64,000 nucleotides of DNA from Leptothermofonsia sichuanensis E412. Lineage in GTDB: Bacteria > Cyanobacteriota > Cyanobacteriia > Leptolyngbyales > Leptolyngbyaceae. Under the pieces are notes generated by a model. The model saw nothing but the letters and a program-made list of their open reading frames with translations, had not been told where the DNA came from and did no database searches. The number at the start of each line of letters is the position of its first letter. The first letter of the stretch is position 1. Position numbers and translations under genes: made by a program. Positions 8,744 through 17,722 of this stretch are shown here, piece by piece. The DNA lies in contig NZ_CP072600.1 in assembly GCF_019891175.1 (NCBI RefSeq), forward strand, positions 1,178,001 to 1,242,000. The letters run 5' to 3'.

Positions 8744-10090
8744 CTAATTCCCCTGATAAGTATTCACTTCAACCGCCGATCGCACAGAATGGGTCCGGTT
8801 TGAGGCACCTAAACTGGCTGCCGCTGCCCGAGCAGAGGTCGAGGGGGCGATCGCCAGGGGCACCGATGGCACTGCTCCCCATCGATTAATCAGGGACTGG
8901 AGCAGCCCATCCTGTTGATCCCGTAAACCGTCCAGATTCGTGCCCCGGTTGATAATCGTAAACCAGACCAGTCCGCGATCTCGGGTCGGCAAAACCCCTG
9001 CCAGCGCACTGACATCATTCAGAGTGCCGGTTTTAACCACAGCAGCATTGGGGATTTTGCGGTAGTCGATCGTCCCACCATGATCTACTCCGGAGATGGG
9101 AAAAAGATCCGCGATCGTCTGGTTGCGGGGTTGCAGATAGCGCTGGAGGGCAGCAAACATGGCACAGACGGCTCTGGGAGAAATTCGATTTTCGACCCCC
9201 AGTCCAGAGCCATTCTTGAGCAATATTTCGTGGCGAGGGAATCCGGCCAGCAAGGCAGACTGGTGAGCTACCTGCTGGGCACCCCCCAGGGAATTAGCTA
9301 ACACATCCGCAATCACGTTGTTGCTGTAAACATTCATCAGCTTCAAGATCTGGCTCAGGGGCAGAGAATAGTGGCGCAGCAGTTGAGTCTGGGGGGGCAG
9401 CAGATCAATCCCATAGGTCACAACCTGAACAGGACCAGCAATTGCCACCTGAGGGCGGGCTGTGCCCCTGGGCATCGTACTGTACTGATATCGGGCTTCC
9501 TCAGACCAGGTGGTTGAGTTAAGCGCCTGCTTCAGTAATGCGCCTGCTTTCTGGGGATTGGTTTCAAAGTTCATCAAAAAATTGCCTGTCACAATCAGGC
9601 TACCCGTCACTCGACGGATGCCCAGACGGTTGAGGTCATTTCCAATGGCGATCGCCTCCTCCCACACCATCAGCGGGTCGCCCCCTCCGTGAACGACCAG
9701 ATCTCCCTGCAAAACCCCATTCTCAACTGGACCTGTGGCACTGACCTGCGTCTCAAACTGATGATTGGGTCCCCAGTGATGGAGAGCAACCAGGGATGTG
9801 GCAACCTTTGTCAGTGAAGCTGCCGGCAGTGGAGTGGTTCCCTGATTACTGGCAAGGAAGGCAGAACCCGTTTGCAGCCAGACGCCTTGAGACGATGCGG
9901 GCAGACCTGCTTTGGAAAGTTGCTGGAGATATTGCTGTAGCGTCAATTGAACCGTTGTATCCGGTTCACCCGGTGCCACCATCCAGGGAGTATCGGTAAC
10001 TGCCACCAGATTGACCGAACGCACGGGATCAGGGACACCTGCCATTCTCAGCCAGAGAGAAAACAGCCCAGAGCTAAACAGTTCCAGCAA
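8744..10090 (-). CDS. dacB: D-alanyl-D-alanine carboxypeptidase/endopeptidase (PBP4, peptidase S13)
   Basis: Periplasmic low-molecular-mass penicillin-binding protein that trims or cleaves peptidoglycan cross-links. All three S13 motifs are present: SLTK at residues 92-95 (nucleophile Ser92), SNN in YSNNVIADVLA, and KTGTLNDVSALAG near the C-terminus. The start is TTG at 10090, supported by a perfect AGGAGG 5-6 bp upstream (10096-10101 on the plus strand). The N-terminus is mildly hydrophobic (LFSSGLFSLWLRMAG) and could be a weak signal or anchor, but no clear cleavage site is seen. Length (448) is near the usual 460-490. It stands alone between convergent NurA-domain and divergent CCB-type genes. 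Confidence 0.9.
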   Translation of the reverse strand: MLELFSSGLFSLWLRMAGVPDPVRSVNLVAVTDTPWMVAPGEPDTTVQLTLQQYLQQLSKAGLPASSQGVWLQTGSAFLASNQGTTPLPAASLTKVATSLVALHHWGPNHQFETQVSATGPVENGVLQGDLVVHGGGDPLMVWEEAIAIGNDLNRLGIRRVTGSLIVTGNFLMNFETNPQKAGALLKQALNSTTWSEEARYQYSTMPRGTARPQVAIAGPVQVVTYGIDLLPPQTQLLRHYSLPLSQILKLMNVYSNNVIADVLANSLGGAQQVAHQSALLAGFPRHEILLKNGSGLGVENRISPRAVCAMFAALQRYLQPRNQTIADLFPISGVDHGGTIDYRKIPNAAVVKTGTLNDVSALAGVLPTRDRGLVWFTIINRGTNLDGLRDQQDGLLQSLINRWGAVPSVPLAIAPSTSARAAAASLGASNRTHSVRSAVEVNTYQGN

Positions 10091-10273
10091 TTTTGCCTCC
10101 TGTAATCCTGCCAGATGGGGTAAACATGAATGTTATACAACAGGTTGGGGGTGAATCGGCGGAGAGCATCCGGGAATCAGAGGTATTCCCCTCTCTCCTC
10201 CTCTTCCCCCTTACCTTGTACCCTAAAAGTAGTCTTCCCTGTCCATGATAGTTCAATTGAACTACTTTTCCCT

Positions 10274-10921
10274 ATGGGTCAGTCTGGTCAAAATCAGGTC
10301 TTGCGGGTGTTACCCATCGTAGTCGGAGGATTAGCCGGAACGTTGTTATTGCTAAATCGGTTGTTTACGCCAGACCTGACGAATTCTCAGGCACGCTCCG
10401 ATGTGCTGGGAGTCATCCTGAGTGCCGTCCTGATTCTAACGGGTTTGCTGTGGCAGCAAGTCCAGCCACGCCTGCCAGAAAGCGTGGAACTGATTGGTGA
10501 GGAGGGATTTGAACTCCTGCCAGAGTTGCCCGATGATGTGAAGACTGAGCTTGCCTGGGCATCCCATCTACTGCTGACCAATACAGCCACCCGATCGCTC
10601 CTGGTCTGGTACGACGGTCAGGTTCTCTTGCGCCGGGGCATCCTGCCTGAAACCCGTGAAGTCACCCCTGGACCCATTTTGCAGCGGGTTCTCGAAAAAC
10701 AGAAACCCGTTTATCTGGTAGCCCTGAAACTTTACCCAGGCAAAATTGAGTTTAATTATTTGCCGGAGAATACCCAGGGGTTAATTTGTCAGCCTATTGG
10801 CAACCGGGGCGCATTGATTCTGGGAGCTAACGCTCCCCGCAGCTATACCCGCCAGGACGAGAACTGGGTCGCGGCGATCGCCGATAAGTTGGACGACACC
10901 CTGAGTCAAAGCACCTGGTGA
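10274..10921 (+). CDS. Cofactor assembly of complex C subunit B (CCB2/CCB4 family)
   Basis: Predicted factor for covalent attachment of heme c(i) to cytochrome b6 in the b6f complex, by similarity to the plant/algal CCB2/CCB4 family. Two membrane spans near the N-terminus (about residues 8-30 and 40-60) precede a soluble domain starting LPESVELIGEEGFELL. The C-terminal GLICQPIGNRGALILGA block resembles the GAF-like part of the family. I choose ATG 10274 (MGQSGQNQ...) because the frame upstream has no coding character. Length 215. Family assignment is from recalled sequence features. Confidence 0.75.
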   Translation: MGQSGQNQVLRVLPIVVGGLAGTLLLLNRLFTPDLTNSQARSDVLGVILSAVLILTGLLWQQVQPRLPESVELIGEEGFELLPELPDDVKTELAWASHLLLTNTATRSLLVWYDGQVLLRRGILPETREVTPGPILQRVLEKQKPVYLVALKLYPGKIEFNYLPENTQGLICQPIGNRGALILGANAPRSYTRQDENWVAAIADKLDDTLSQSTW

Positions 10922-11133
10922 TAGATAAATTGCCACTCAAAATGCAGGCATCTGATAAAGATTGGGAACCCTAGTATCAGGTTTTGGTAAATGACAGGCC
11001 CCTCAAGCCAGAAGCCATTTATTCTTGGAGTGTCACACCCCACTGTCTGCTTACTATCCAGACATGCAAAAATCCACTCAATCTAAATACGCAAAGTCTG
11101 GTTTCTGGAATCCCTATTTTGGAGTCGAGCACT

Positions 11134-11367
11134 ATGATGGATCAGCGTCAGCAAGAACTGCGTCATGCTGCGGCCAGGGCATTTATGGAATCGCTCGACC
11201 AACTGCAAGATACGCTGCAAACGCCCCATAATCAGGCGGCTCAATTGACACCCCACCAGCGGGAGGCAAAACCATCTGCGTCTGTTCAGTTTGATCTGAA
11301 TACCTTTGAACAGGCTGTGGCAGATATTGAGGAGTTCATTGAGAGGCGGCATCAAAAGGGCGCATGA
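11134..11367 (+). CDS. Small conserved hypothetical protein
   Basis: A 77-78 residue protein starting MMDQRQQELRHAAARAFMES, with GGAG about 10 bp upstream of ATG 11134. It is mostly helical and charged, with a short Pro/Gln-rich middle and a C-terminal helix (FEQAVADIEEFIERR). No Cys, no membrane span. Its last 32 bp overlap the end of the convergent RNA methyltransferase gene. I do not recognise a function; similar short proteins occur in other cyanobacteria as far as I recall. Confidence 0.6.
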   Translation: MMDQRQQELRHAAARAFMESLDQLQDTLQTPHNQAAQLTPHQREAKPSASVQFDLNTFEQAVADIEEFIERRHQKGA

Positions 11368-12151
11368 GGTGTTGATCCTGAGTTCGCTGCCGGTTTGCTT
11401 CATAGAGGATAAGGGCGGCTGCGATCGCAACATTCAAAGATTCAACCCCTGGACTCAGGGGGATTTTGCAGGTGTGATCAGCCAGGGCAGCCAGTTGGGC
11501 AGAAAGCCCGGCTCCTTCATTACCCACCAAAATCAATGTGGGTGGGCGGAGGTCAATTTCCCAGTAAGTTTGAGTGGCGGTGGGCAGGGTAGCAATGAGC
11601 TGGATGCCCTGCTGCTGGTAGTGGTAAAGATCCTGCGCCAGGTTATTGCTGGCAGCCATTGGCACCTGAAACCACTGCCCTGCGGAAGCCCGCAACACTT
11701 TCGGGTGGTCAGGGTCAACACTGTCGGCACTCAGCAGTAAGCCATCGGCTCCCACAGCTGCAACTGTGCGGATCATGGTTCCCAGATTGCCAGGGTCTTG
11801 AATCGTTTCCAGAACCAGTCCCAGGCTCTTGAATACAGGGTTGGGCGTTGCAGTCCGCGCTACTGTTGCGGTCACTCCATCTGGCTCAACGGTGGTTGCG
11901 ATCGCCCGCAGCACCTCCGGACTGACCAACTCCAGCCGCTGAGCCTGCTGCCTCACCTGCTCCCAGAGGAGGGGATAACGTAACGGCCAGTCCTGTGTAT
12001 AACAGACCGTTTCCAGGGGGCAATTAGCCCCCAGGGCAGCCTCTATCAAATGAGTCCCCTCCAGCAGAAACAGGTGTTGCCGATGCCGTTCTTTGGCCTG
12101 GTGCAGCTTTCGTAGTTGTTTGACCAGCGGGTTTTGGAGACTGGTAAGCAT
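11336..12151 (-). CDS. SpoU/TrmH-family RNA 2'-O-methyltransferase
   Basis: SAM-dependent ribose methyltransferase of the SPOUT class acting on rRNA or tRNA. An N-terminal substrate-binding domain (SLQNPLVKQLRKLHQAKER...FLLEGTHL) is followed by the catalytic knot. Its three motifs are visible: ETIQDPGNLGTMIRTVAAVG (motif 1), LILVGNEGAGLS (motif 2) and CKIPLSPGVESLNVAIAAAL (motif 3). Length (271) fits the TrmH/RlmB-like group. The exact target nucleotide cannot be read from sequence. Its 3' end overlaps the convergent small gene by 32 bp. Confidence 0.9.
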   Translation of the reverse strand: MLTSLQNPLVKQLRKLHQAKERHRQHLFLLEGTHLIEAALGANCPLETVCYTQDWPLRYPLLWEQVRQQAQRLELVSPEVLRAIATTVEPDGVTATVARTATPNPVFKSLGLVLETIQDPGNLGTMIRTVAAVGADGLLLSADSVDPDHPKVLRASAGQWFQVPMAASNNLAQDLYHYQQQGIQLIATLPTATQTYWEIDLRPPTLILVGNEGAGLSAQLAALADHTCKIPLSPGVESLNVAIAAALILYEANRQRTQDQHLMRPFDAASQ

Positions 12152-12192
12152 GGGAATCGCGAACAGAAGACTGGATACATAGCAAGGAAACG

Positions 12193-14445
12193 CTATGGGA
12201 CTACCTTCATGTCTAAGACCCTGACCAGAAATGCCCAGCGATCGGCGGCTTCTTCGATCAGCTTGGTGGTTGGTTTACCCGCGCCGTGTCCAGCTTTGGT
12301 TTCTATCCGAATCAGGACGGGAGCGGAGCCTGTGTGAGCGGCTTGCAGGGCAGCGGCAAATTTGAAACTGTGGGCAGGAACCACGCGATCGTCATGGTCT
12401 GCTGTAGTAATCAGGGTTGCGGGATAGGCAGTCCCCGGTTTGAGGTTGTGCAGAGGGGAATAGGCATAGAGCGCCTTGAACTCCTCCGGATCGTCAGGCG
12501 AGCCATATTCTGAAGTCCATGCCCAGCCGATAGTGAATTGATGAAACCGGAGCATATCCATCACACCGACTGCCGGTAACGCTGCCCCAAACAGATCGGG
12601 GCGCTGGGTCATACAGGCACCAACCAGCAAACCGCCGTTACTGCCCCCCCCAATTGCCAGTTTTTTGGGTGTGGTGTACTGGTTTTCAATCAGCCACTCT
12701 GCGGCTGCTATAAAGTCGTCAAACACAGTCTGTTTGTTCAGTTTCATGCCTGCCTGGTGCCAGTCTTCACCATATTCACCCCCACCCCGCAGGTTGGGCA
12801 CTGCATAGACGCCCCCCATCTCCATCCACACCAGCAAGCTAACAGAGAAACTGGGCGTCAGGGAAACGTTGAACCCACCATAGCCATAGAGATAGGTAGG
12901 ATTGTTGCCATCCAGGGTTAACCCTTTTTTGTAAACGATGAACATGGGCACCCTGGTGCCATCTTTACTGTGGTAAAAGACCTGGCGGGTTTCGTAGTCC
13001 TCTGGGTTGAAATCGACCCTGGGCTGACGAAAGATCGTACTTTCACCTGTCACCATGTCGTAGCGGTAAATCGTCGGAGGCGTGGTAAAGCTGGTGAAGC
13101 TGTAGAAGGTTTCCGTATCTTCCCGTTTACCCCCAAAGCCCCCGACCGAACCGATTCCCGGCAATTCCACATCGCGGACAAATTCGCCCGTCAGGTCAAA
13201 AATCTTGACCTGGTCATAGGCATCTTTTAAGTAAGTAGCTACAAATTGATGGTTGAGAACACTGACCCCCTTCAAGGTTTCTGCGGATTGGGGAATCACT
13301 TCCTGCCAGTGGGTGCGATCGGGATTCCCAATGTCGATCGCAATGACCCGTCCCCTGGGGGCATCCAGATTGGTGCGAAACCAGAAGCGGCTACCCTCGT
13401 TGTCAATAAAGCTGAATTCCGCTTCAAAGGTATTAATTAACTCAATCACCGGCGCATCCGATACAGCCAGATCTTTGTAGAACACCAGGTTGCGACTGTC
13501 AGTTCCCAACCAGACAGAAATAATCAAATAGCGCCCATCTTCGGTGACCCCCCCACTGAACCCCCAATCTTTTTTGTCCGGGCGTTCATAAATCAGAATG
13601 TCTTCGGATTGAGGAGTGCCGAGGCGATGATAGAAGAGCTTCTGGTAGTAGTTGACATCTTCTAGCTTGCTCTTGCTCTGGGGTTCATCGTAGCGGGAGT
13701 AGAAGAACCCCTGATTGTCATGGGTCCAGGATGCGCCCGAAAACTTGACCCACTGCACCTGATCCTTGAGGTCGGTGCCCGACTCCACATCTCGCACCTT
13801 CCATTCCTGCCAGTCGGAACCGGAGGTAGACAAGCCGTAAGCCATCAGATTGCCGTCGTGGCTGATTGCCAGCCCCGAAAGGGCGACGGTGCCATCTTCA
13901 GAAAGGCGGTTGGGGTCCAGCAGGACCCGTGGCGGATCGTTCAGGGATTTAAGCGTGTAGAGGACGCTTTGATTCTGCAACCCATCATTTTTGAAATAAA
14001 AGTAGCGTTCAGTGGCGCTCCCCTCTCCAGAACTTCCCTCTTTGAATGGGATACTGAATTTCTCGAAGTTCCAGAGTTGGGTTAACCGTTCTCGCAGGCG
14101 ATCGCGTTCTGGAATTTGACTTAAGTAACTAAAGGTGAGCTGGTTCTGGGCCTCTATCCAGGTTTTTGTTTCGGGAGAGTCGGGATCTTCTAACCAGCGG
14201 TAGGGATCGGAAACTTTAATCCCGTGATATTCGTCAACCTGGTTGACTTTTTCACTCTGGGGGTAGGGAAGAGATTGGGCAACGGTCATAGGGAAAGATT
14301 CCAAGCAACTGTGTCCATAGTGCCAGATGAGCATGAGCAGTGTGGTAACCATGACCCAAAAAAACCGGGTTCTCCACCGTCTACCACTGCCCATTGAATG
14401 AACCATTCCCACCATTAGAGAAATTTTAAGATATGTTAAAGGCAT
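12193..14445 (-). CDS. Prolyl oligopeptidase (peptidase S9A)
   Basis: Serine peptidase that cleaves short peptides after proline. The N-terminal part (DEYHGIKVSDPYRWLEDPDS) starts the propeller domain. The C-terminal alpha/beta hydrolase carries the nucleophile in GGGSNGGLLVGA, the Asp in TTADHDDRVVP and the His in TKAGHGAGKPT. Start is uncertain. The long frame adds about 52 residues containing an Arg-rich stretch and one hydrophobic segment (FFWVMVTTLLMLIW), which could be an export signal or anchor. The internal ATG at 14289 gives the usual cytoplasmic form of 698 residues. Neither start has a strong ribosome binding site. Confidence 0.92.
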   Translation of the reverse strand: MPLTYLKISLMVGMVHSMGSGRRWRTRFFWVMVTTLLMLIWHYGHSCLESFPMTVAQSLPYPQSEKVNQVDEYHGIKVSDPYRWLEDPDSPETKTWIEAQNQLTFSYLSQIPERDRLRERLTQLWNFEKFSIPFKEGSSGEGSATERYFYFKNDGLQNQSVLYTLKSLNDPPRVLLDPNRLSEDGTVALSGLAISHDGNLMAYGLSTSGSDWQEWKVRDVESGTDLKDQVQWVKFSGASWTHDNQGFFYSRYDEPQSKSKLEDVNYYQKLFYHRLGTPQSEDILIYERPDKKDWGFSGGVTEDGRYLIISVWLGTDSRNLVFYKDLAVSDAPVIELINTFEAEFSFIDNEGSRFWFRTNLDAPRGRVIAIDIGNPDRTHWQEVIPQSAETLKGVSVLNHQFVATYLKDAYDQVKIFDLTGEFVRDVELPGIGSVGGFGGKREDTETFYSFTSFTTPPTIYRYDMVTGESTIFRQPRVDFNPEDYETRQVFYHSKDGTRVPMFIVYKKGLTLDGNNPTYLYGYGGFNVSLTPSFSVSLLVWMEMGGVYAVPNLRGGGEYGEDWHQAGMKLNKQTVFDDFIAAAEWLIENQYTTPKKLAIGGGSNGGLLVGACMTQRPDLFGAALPAVGVMDMLRFHQFTIGWAWTSEYGSPDDPEEFKALYAYSPLHNLKPGTAYPATLITTADHDDRVVPAHSFKFAAALQAAHTGSAPVLIRIETKAGHGAGKPTTKLIEEAADRWAFLVRVLDMKVVP

Positions 14446-14605
14446 TCATCCAATCAGTCCTGGGTATCCGTATTACGAATAGTTGCGAGTTCATGTTCCC
14501 TGTGGTTATCGATTGACCTGAAATGGCTCGAGCGGCAGAAGCTACTGCTCAGCATTCCGTTTACAGGTCCGAAGGTTTGAGTTTCAGTGTTGTCCACTGT
14601 GGAGA

Positions 14606-16864
14606 ATGCCCGTGACCACCAGACAGATTCGACGAAGAAATTCCTATCTTCCTAAATTACTCCAGCACCCCCAATGGGCAACCCTCTGGCTTCTGGGTGC
14701 AGCGACCTGCTTTGCCGCTATTTCTCTTGCCTGGTTTGCTGACGTGGGCGCAGTCACCTACCTGTTTGAGTGCCTCAATCACTGGCAACGAGATGCTGCC
14801 GCCTGGTTTCATGCCCCATCAGACAGTGTGGGCTGGAAGCTTTCTCTGGGACTGTTGCTGGGAGTGCAGGTGATTACGCGCCTTTGCCCCCAACCCAGGG
14901 GGTGGTCTCGATTTATTGTAATCACCATTCTACTGGTGTTGATTACACGCTACCTGTTGTGGCGATCGCTGACAACCCTCAACCTGTCTACACCACTGGA
15001 GGGGGTCATCAGCCTGGGCCTGTTTGGCATGGAAATGCTGATCATCGTGAGCTATGGAGTGCAGTTGTTCTTCATGTTGCGGGAGCGCGATCGCCGGCAT
15101 GAAGCAGATCGCTACTCCGTGGCAGTTGAAGCCGGTCACTTTGTGCCATCCGTCAGCATTTTGATTCCGACCTTTAATGAGCCAGCCGTCGTTTTGCGTC
15201 GCACCATCATTGGCTGTCAGGCACTGGATTATCCCCATAAGCAGGTTTATTTACTGGACGATGGTAACCGGGACGGGATTCGCCAACTGGCAGCAGATCT
15301 GGGCTGTCATTACATGGTGCGACCAGACAACCGCCATGCGAAGGCAGGCAATCTGAATTATGCGATCGCCCACACGGAAAGTGAACTGATTGTGGTATTT
15401 GATGCTGACTTTGTTCCAACCCGCAACTTTCTCACTCGTACCGTTGGCTTTTTTCAGAACCCACAAATTGGTATGGTGCAAACCCACCAGTACTTTTACA
15501 ATGCAGACCCCCCTGCCCGTAACCTGGGTCTGGAAAAGGAACTGACCCATGAAGTCGAGATTTTTTCCCGTCACTACCAGTTGGTTCGGGATGGGGCAAA
15601 TAGCGCCCTTTGCTATGGCAGTTCCTTTGTGGTTCGGCGCAGCGCCCTGGAAGCCGTCGGCGGGTTTGTGACCAACACTCTTTCCGAGGATTATTTTACG
15701 GGTATTCGCATTGCCGCCCAGGGACAGCAGGTGATTTATCTGGATGAGAACTTAAGTGCCGGGCTGGTTCCCGAAAATATGCCTGCCCATATTGCCCAGC
15801 GTCAGCGGTGGGCACGGGGAACCCTGCAAGCCTTTTTTATCCAGTCCAGCCCCATGACCATCAGCGGGCTTACCCTGCGACAACGGATTGCCCATTTGGA
15901 AGGAATTCTCCAGTGGTTCAACAGTCTCTGTCGAGCGGGATTTTTGCTGGTGCCGATCGCCACCGTGCTGCTGGGAATTATGCCGGTAGTTGCCACCATT
16001 CCTGATTGGGCATTTTTCTTCCTTCCACTCTATTTGACCCAGTTTTCTACCTTTGCCTGGTTGAACCATCGTTCACGGGCAGCGCTCATTTCTGACATTT
16101 ACTCGGTGATTCAATGTTTCCCGCTGTCTGTAACCGTTATACAGACGTTAATGCGCCCCTTCTCGAAGGGCTTTCAGGTAACACCCAAAGGAACGGTCAC
16201 CACGAAAACTGTGTTCCACTGGCAACTGGCTTCACCGCTGATCCTGTTGTGGCTTCTCACCCTCGCCTGCTTTGTTTGGGAGGCTTATATTCTGACAATG
16301 CATCCAGAATATTTGCACCCGGAGATGACTCAGTACTGGAAGTTTGGGCTGATCTGGTGTTTTTATAATCTGCTGGTCCTGGGAATTTCCATCCTCTGCT
16401 TCATCGATATTCCCAAGCCAGATACCTGTGAGTGGTTTGAGCAGCAACGAGCGGTACAGGTACAAATGGGTCGTCAGGTTATCTCTGGAGTAACCCGGCG
16501 AATTTCAGAAGCTGGGGCAGAAGTTATGCTCACCAGACCGGATGGGTTGCTGGTGCAGACAGATTGGGCACCCAATGGGGGGGCAATGCTGGCAAAAACG
16601 CGCAAATCCCCAGTCAAACTTCATCTCCCTGTTGAGCAGTTAACGCTTCAGGCAACCGTTGCCCATCTGGACTTGAGTGCTGAGCAACCAATCATGACGC
16701 TCATGTTTGAACCCCTCAACCTGATGCAGCAACGTCAACTGATTGAACTGCTGTTCTGCAATCCTGGTCAGTGGCAGCGTCAACCAGCTCCAGGAGAACT
16801 GCGAATGCTGTGGTTGTTGTGCCGCAGTTTGCTCCGCCCCCGGACCCTGTCAAAACCAGTCTGA
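14606..16864 (+). CDS. BcsA-like family 2 glycosyltransferase (cellulose synthase type)
   Basis: Membrane processive glycosyltransferase that probably makes and extrudes a beta-glucan. Spans lie at the N-terminus (about residues 23-45, 75-90, 100-118, 130-155), and another set follows the GT domain. All catalytic motifs are present: LLDDGNRDG, VFDADFVP, LSEDYFTG and QRQRWARGTLQ. The C-terminal part after the last span is PilZ-like, but its c-di-GMP motifs are degenerate: RAVQV where RxxxR is expected, and RRISEAG where D/NxSxxG is expected. No bcsB, bcsC or bcsZ-type gene lies next to it. Start at ATG 14606 with GGAG only 1-2 bp before; GTG at 14612 is an alternative. Confidence 0.88.
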   Translation: MPVTTRQIRRRNSYLPKLLQHPQWATLWLLGAATCFAAISLAWFADVGAVTYLFECLNHWQRDAAAWFHAPSDSVGWKLSLGLLLGVQVITRLCPQPRGWSRFIVITILLVLITRYLLWRSLTTLNLSTPLEGVISLGLFGMEMLIIVSYGVQLFFMLRERDRRHEADRYSVAVEAGHFVPSVSILIPTFNEPAVVLRRTIIGCQALDYPHKQVYLLDDGNRDGIRQLAADLGCHYMVRPDNRHAKAGNLNYAIAHTESELIVVFDADFVPTRNFLTRTVGFFQNPQIGMVQTHQYFYNADPPARNLGLEKELTHEVEIFSRHYQLVRDGANSALCYGSSFVVRRSALEAVGGFVTNTLSEDYFTGIRIAAQGQQVIYLDENLSAGLVPENMPAHIAQRQRWARGTLQAFFIQSSPMTISGLTLRQRIAHLEGILQWFNSLCRAGFLLVPIATVLLGIMPVVATIPDWAFFFLPLYLTQFSTFAWLNHRSRAALISDIYSVIQCFPLSVTVIQTLMRPFSKGFQVTPKGTVTTKTVFHWQLASPLILLWLLTLACFVWEAYILTMHPEYLHPEMTQYWKFGLIWCFYNLLVLGISILCFIDIPKPDTCEWFEQQRAVQVQMGRQVISGVTRRISEAGAEVMLTRPDGLLVQTDWAPNGGAMLAKTRKSPVKLHLPVEQLTLQATVAHLDLSAEQPIMTLMFEPLNLMQQRQLIELLFCNPGQWQRQPAPGELRMLWLLCRSLLRPRTLSKPV

Positions 16865-17205
16865 GAAACTGTTTGTAAATAAAAATAAACGCCCTGACAA
16901 ACGAGGAATTCGAGGTCTTGTCGAACAAAATCCAGGCTGAAAGAGATACCCATAACTTTCACCCCTTTCCTTCCCACCTCCTCACTCTTGATTTCTCACG
17001 TCTGATTTCTCACTTCTCACTCCTCATTTCTCACTCCTCATTTCTCACTCCTCACTCCTACCTCCCTTCTATCCCTGTTTCCTGCAACATTTTTTCGCCA
17101 GAATATATCCAGCTTGCTACCTGAGATAGGTCTGTGAAACAGGGTTCATTCGATAAAACAGAATCAGGAAAGCATTTTCCCGATTTGTCAGGGATGGAGT
17201 GAACT
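16865..17205. other. Intergenic region with ctcactc/atttctcac low-complexity tract
   Basis: No gene seen. From about 16970 to 17060 the sequence is built of repeated ctcatttctcactc-type units, the same class of tract found at 8.7 kb and 22.7 kb and inside prmC. The last 70 bp before 17206 probably hold the promoter of the receiver gene. Confidence 0.6.
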
Positions 17206-17616
17206 ATGGATCGAATTGCGATCGTTGACGATAATGAGACATGGTGTTTCGTCGTTTCTCAGCTGTTCGAGCAACACGGTTACGCTGTTTCAACCTTTAC
17301 GGAGCCGGCTTCCTTTCTGCAGGAAGCCGGGAAATATGATGTGGTCCTGGTGGACTTTTCGATCCCTCCCCGACGCTATCAGAAGGAGATGAACGGTCCC
17401 GACCTGATTCGGCAGTTGAAGGAAAATCTGGAGGAACCCCCTGTAATGATTTTGATCTCTGCCTTTTTTACGGAAGACATTCTGCCAAGCGTCGAGACAA
17501 TTTGTCCTCAGGCAGATGGCTGCCTCAGTAAGGGGATGGATTTGCAGGAGATTTTGCAGCAAGTGCAGCAAATTATAGCTACCAGAATTCCAACAGGCAG
17601 TGCCGGTTTGCACTGA
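17206..17616 (+). CDS. Stand-alone response regulator receiver protein
   Basis: Single receiver domain of 136 residues with no output domain. The acidic pair is in IAIVDDNETW, the phospho-acceptor Asp in VVLVDFSIPP, the Thr/Ser position in MILISAFF and the conserved Lys in GCLSKGMD. All key residues are kept, so it should be phosphorylated. The loop after the acceptor Asp is longer than usual (RRYQKEMNGPDL). GGATGGAG lies 6-7 bp before ATG 17206. No histidine kinase is adjacent; the partner is unknown. Confidence 0.85.
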   Translation: MDRIAIVDDNETWCFVVSQLFEQHGYAVSTFTEPASFLQEAGKYDVVLVDFSIPPRRYQKEMNGPDLIRQLKENLEEPPVMILISAFFTEDILPSVETICPQADGCLSKGMDLQEILQQVQQIIATRIPTGSAGLH

Positions 17617-17722
17617 AACCCTTACTGGAGGCAACATTGCGAAAGCGATTCAGTCGGTACCGGCATCCGGGCCTCTGGCAACCCACAGACGTTTCAATTG
17701 TCGGGCAGAAAATACCTTACCC

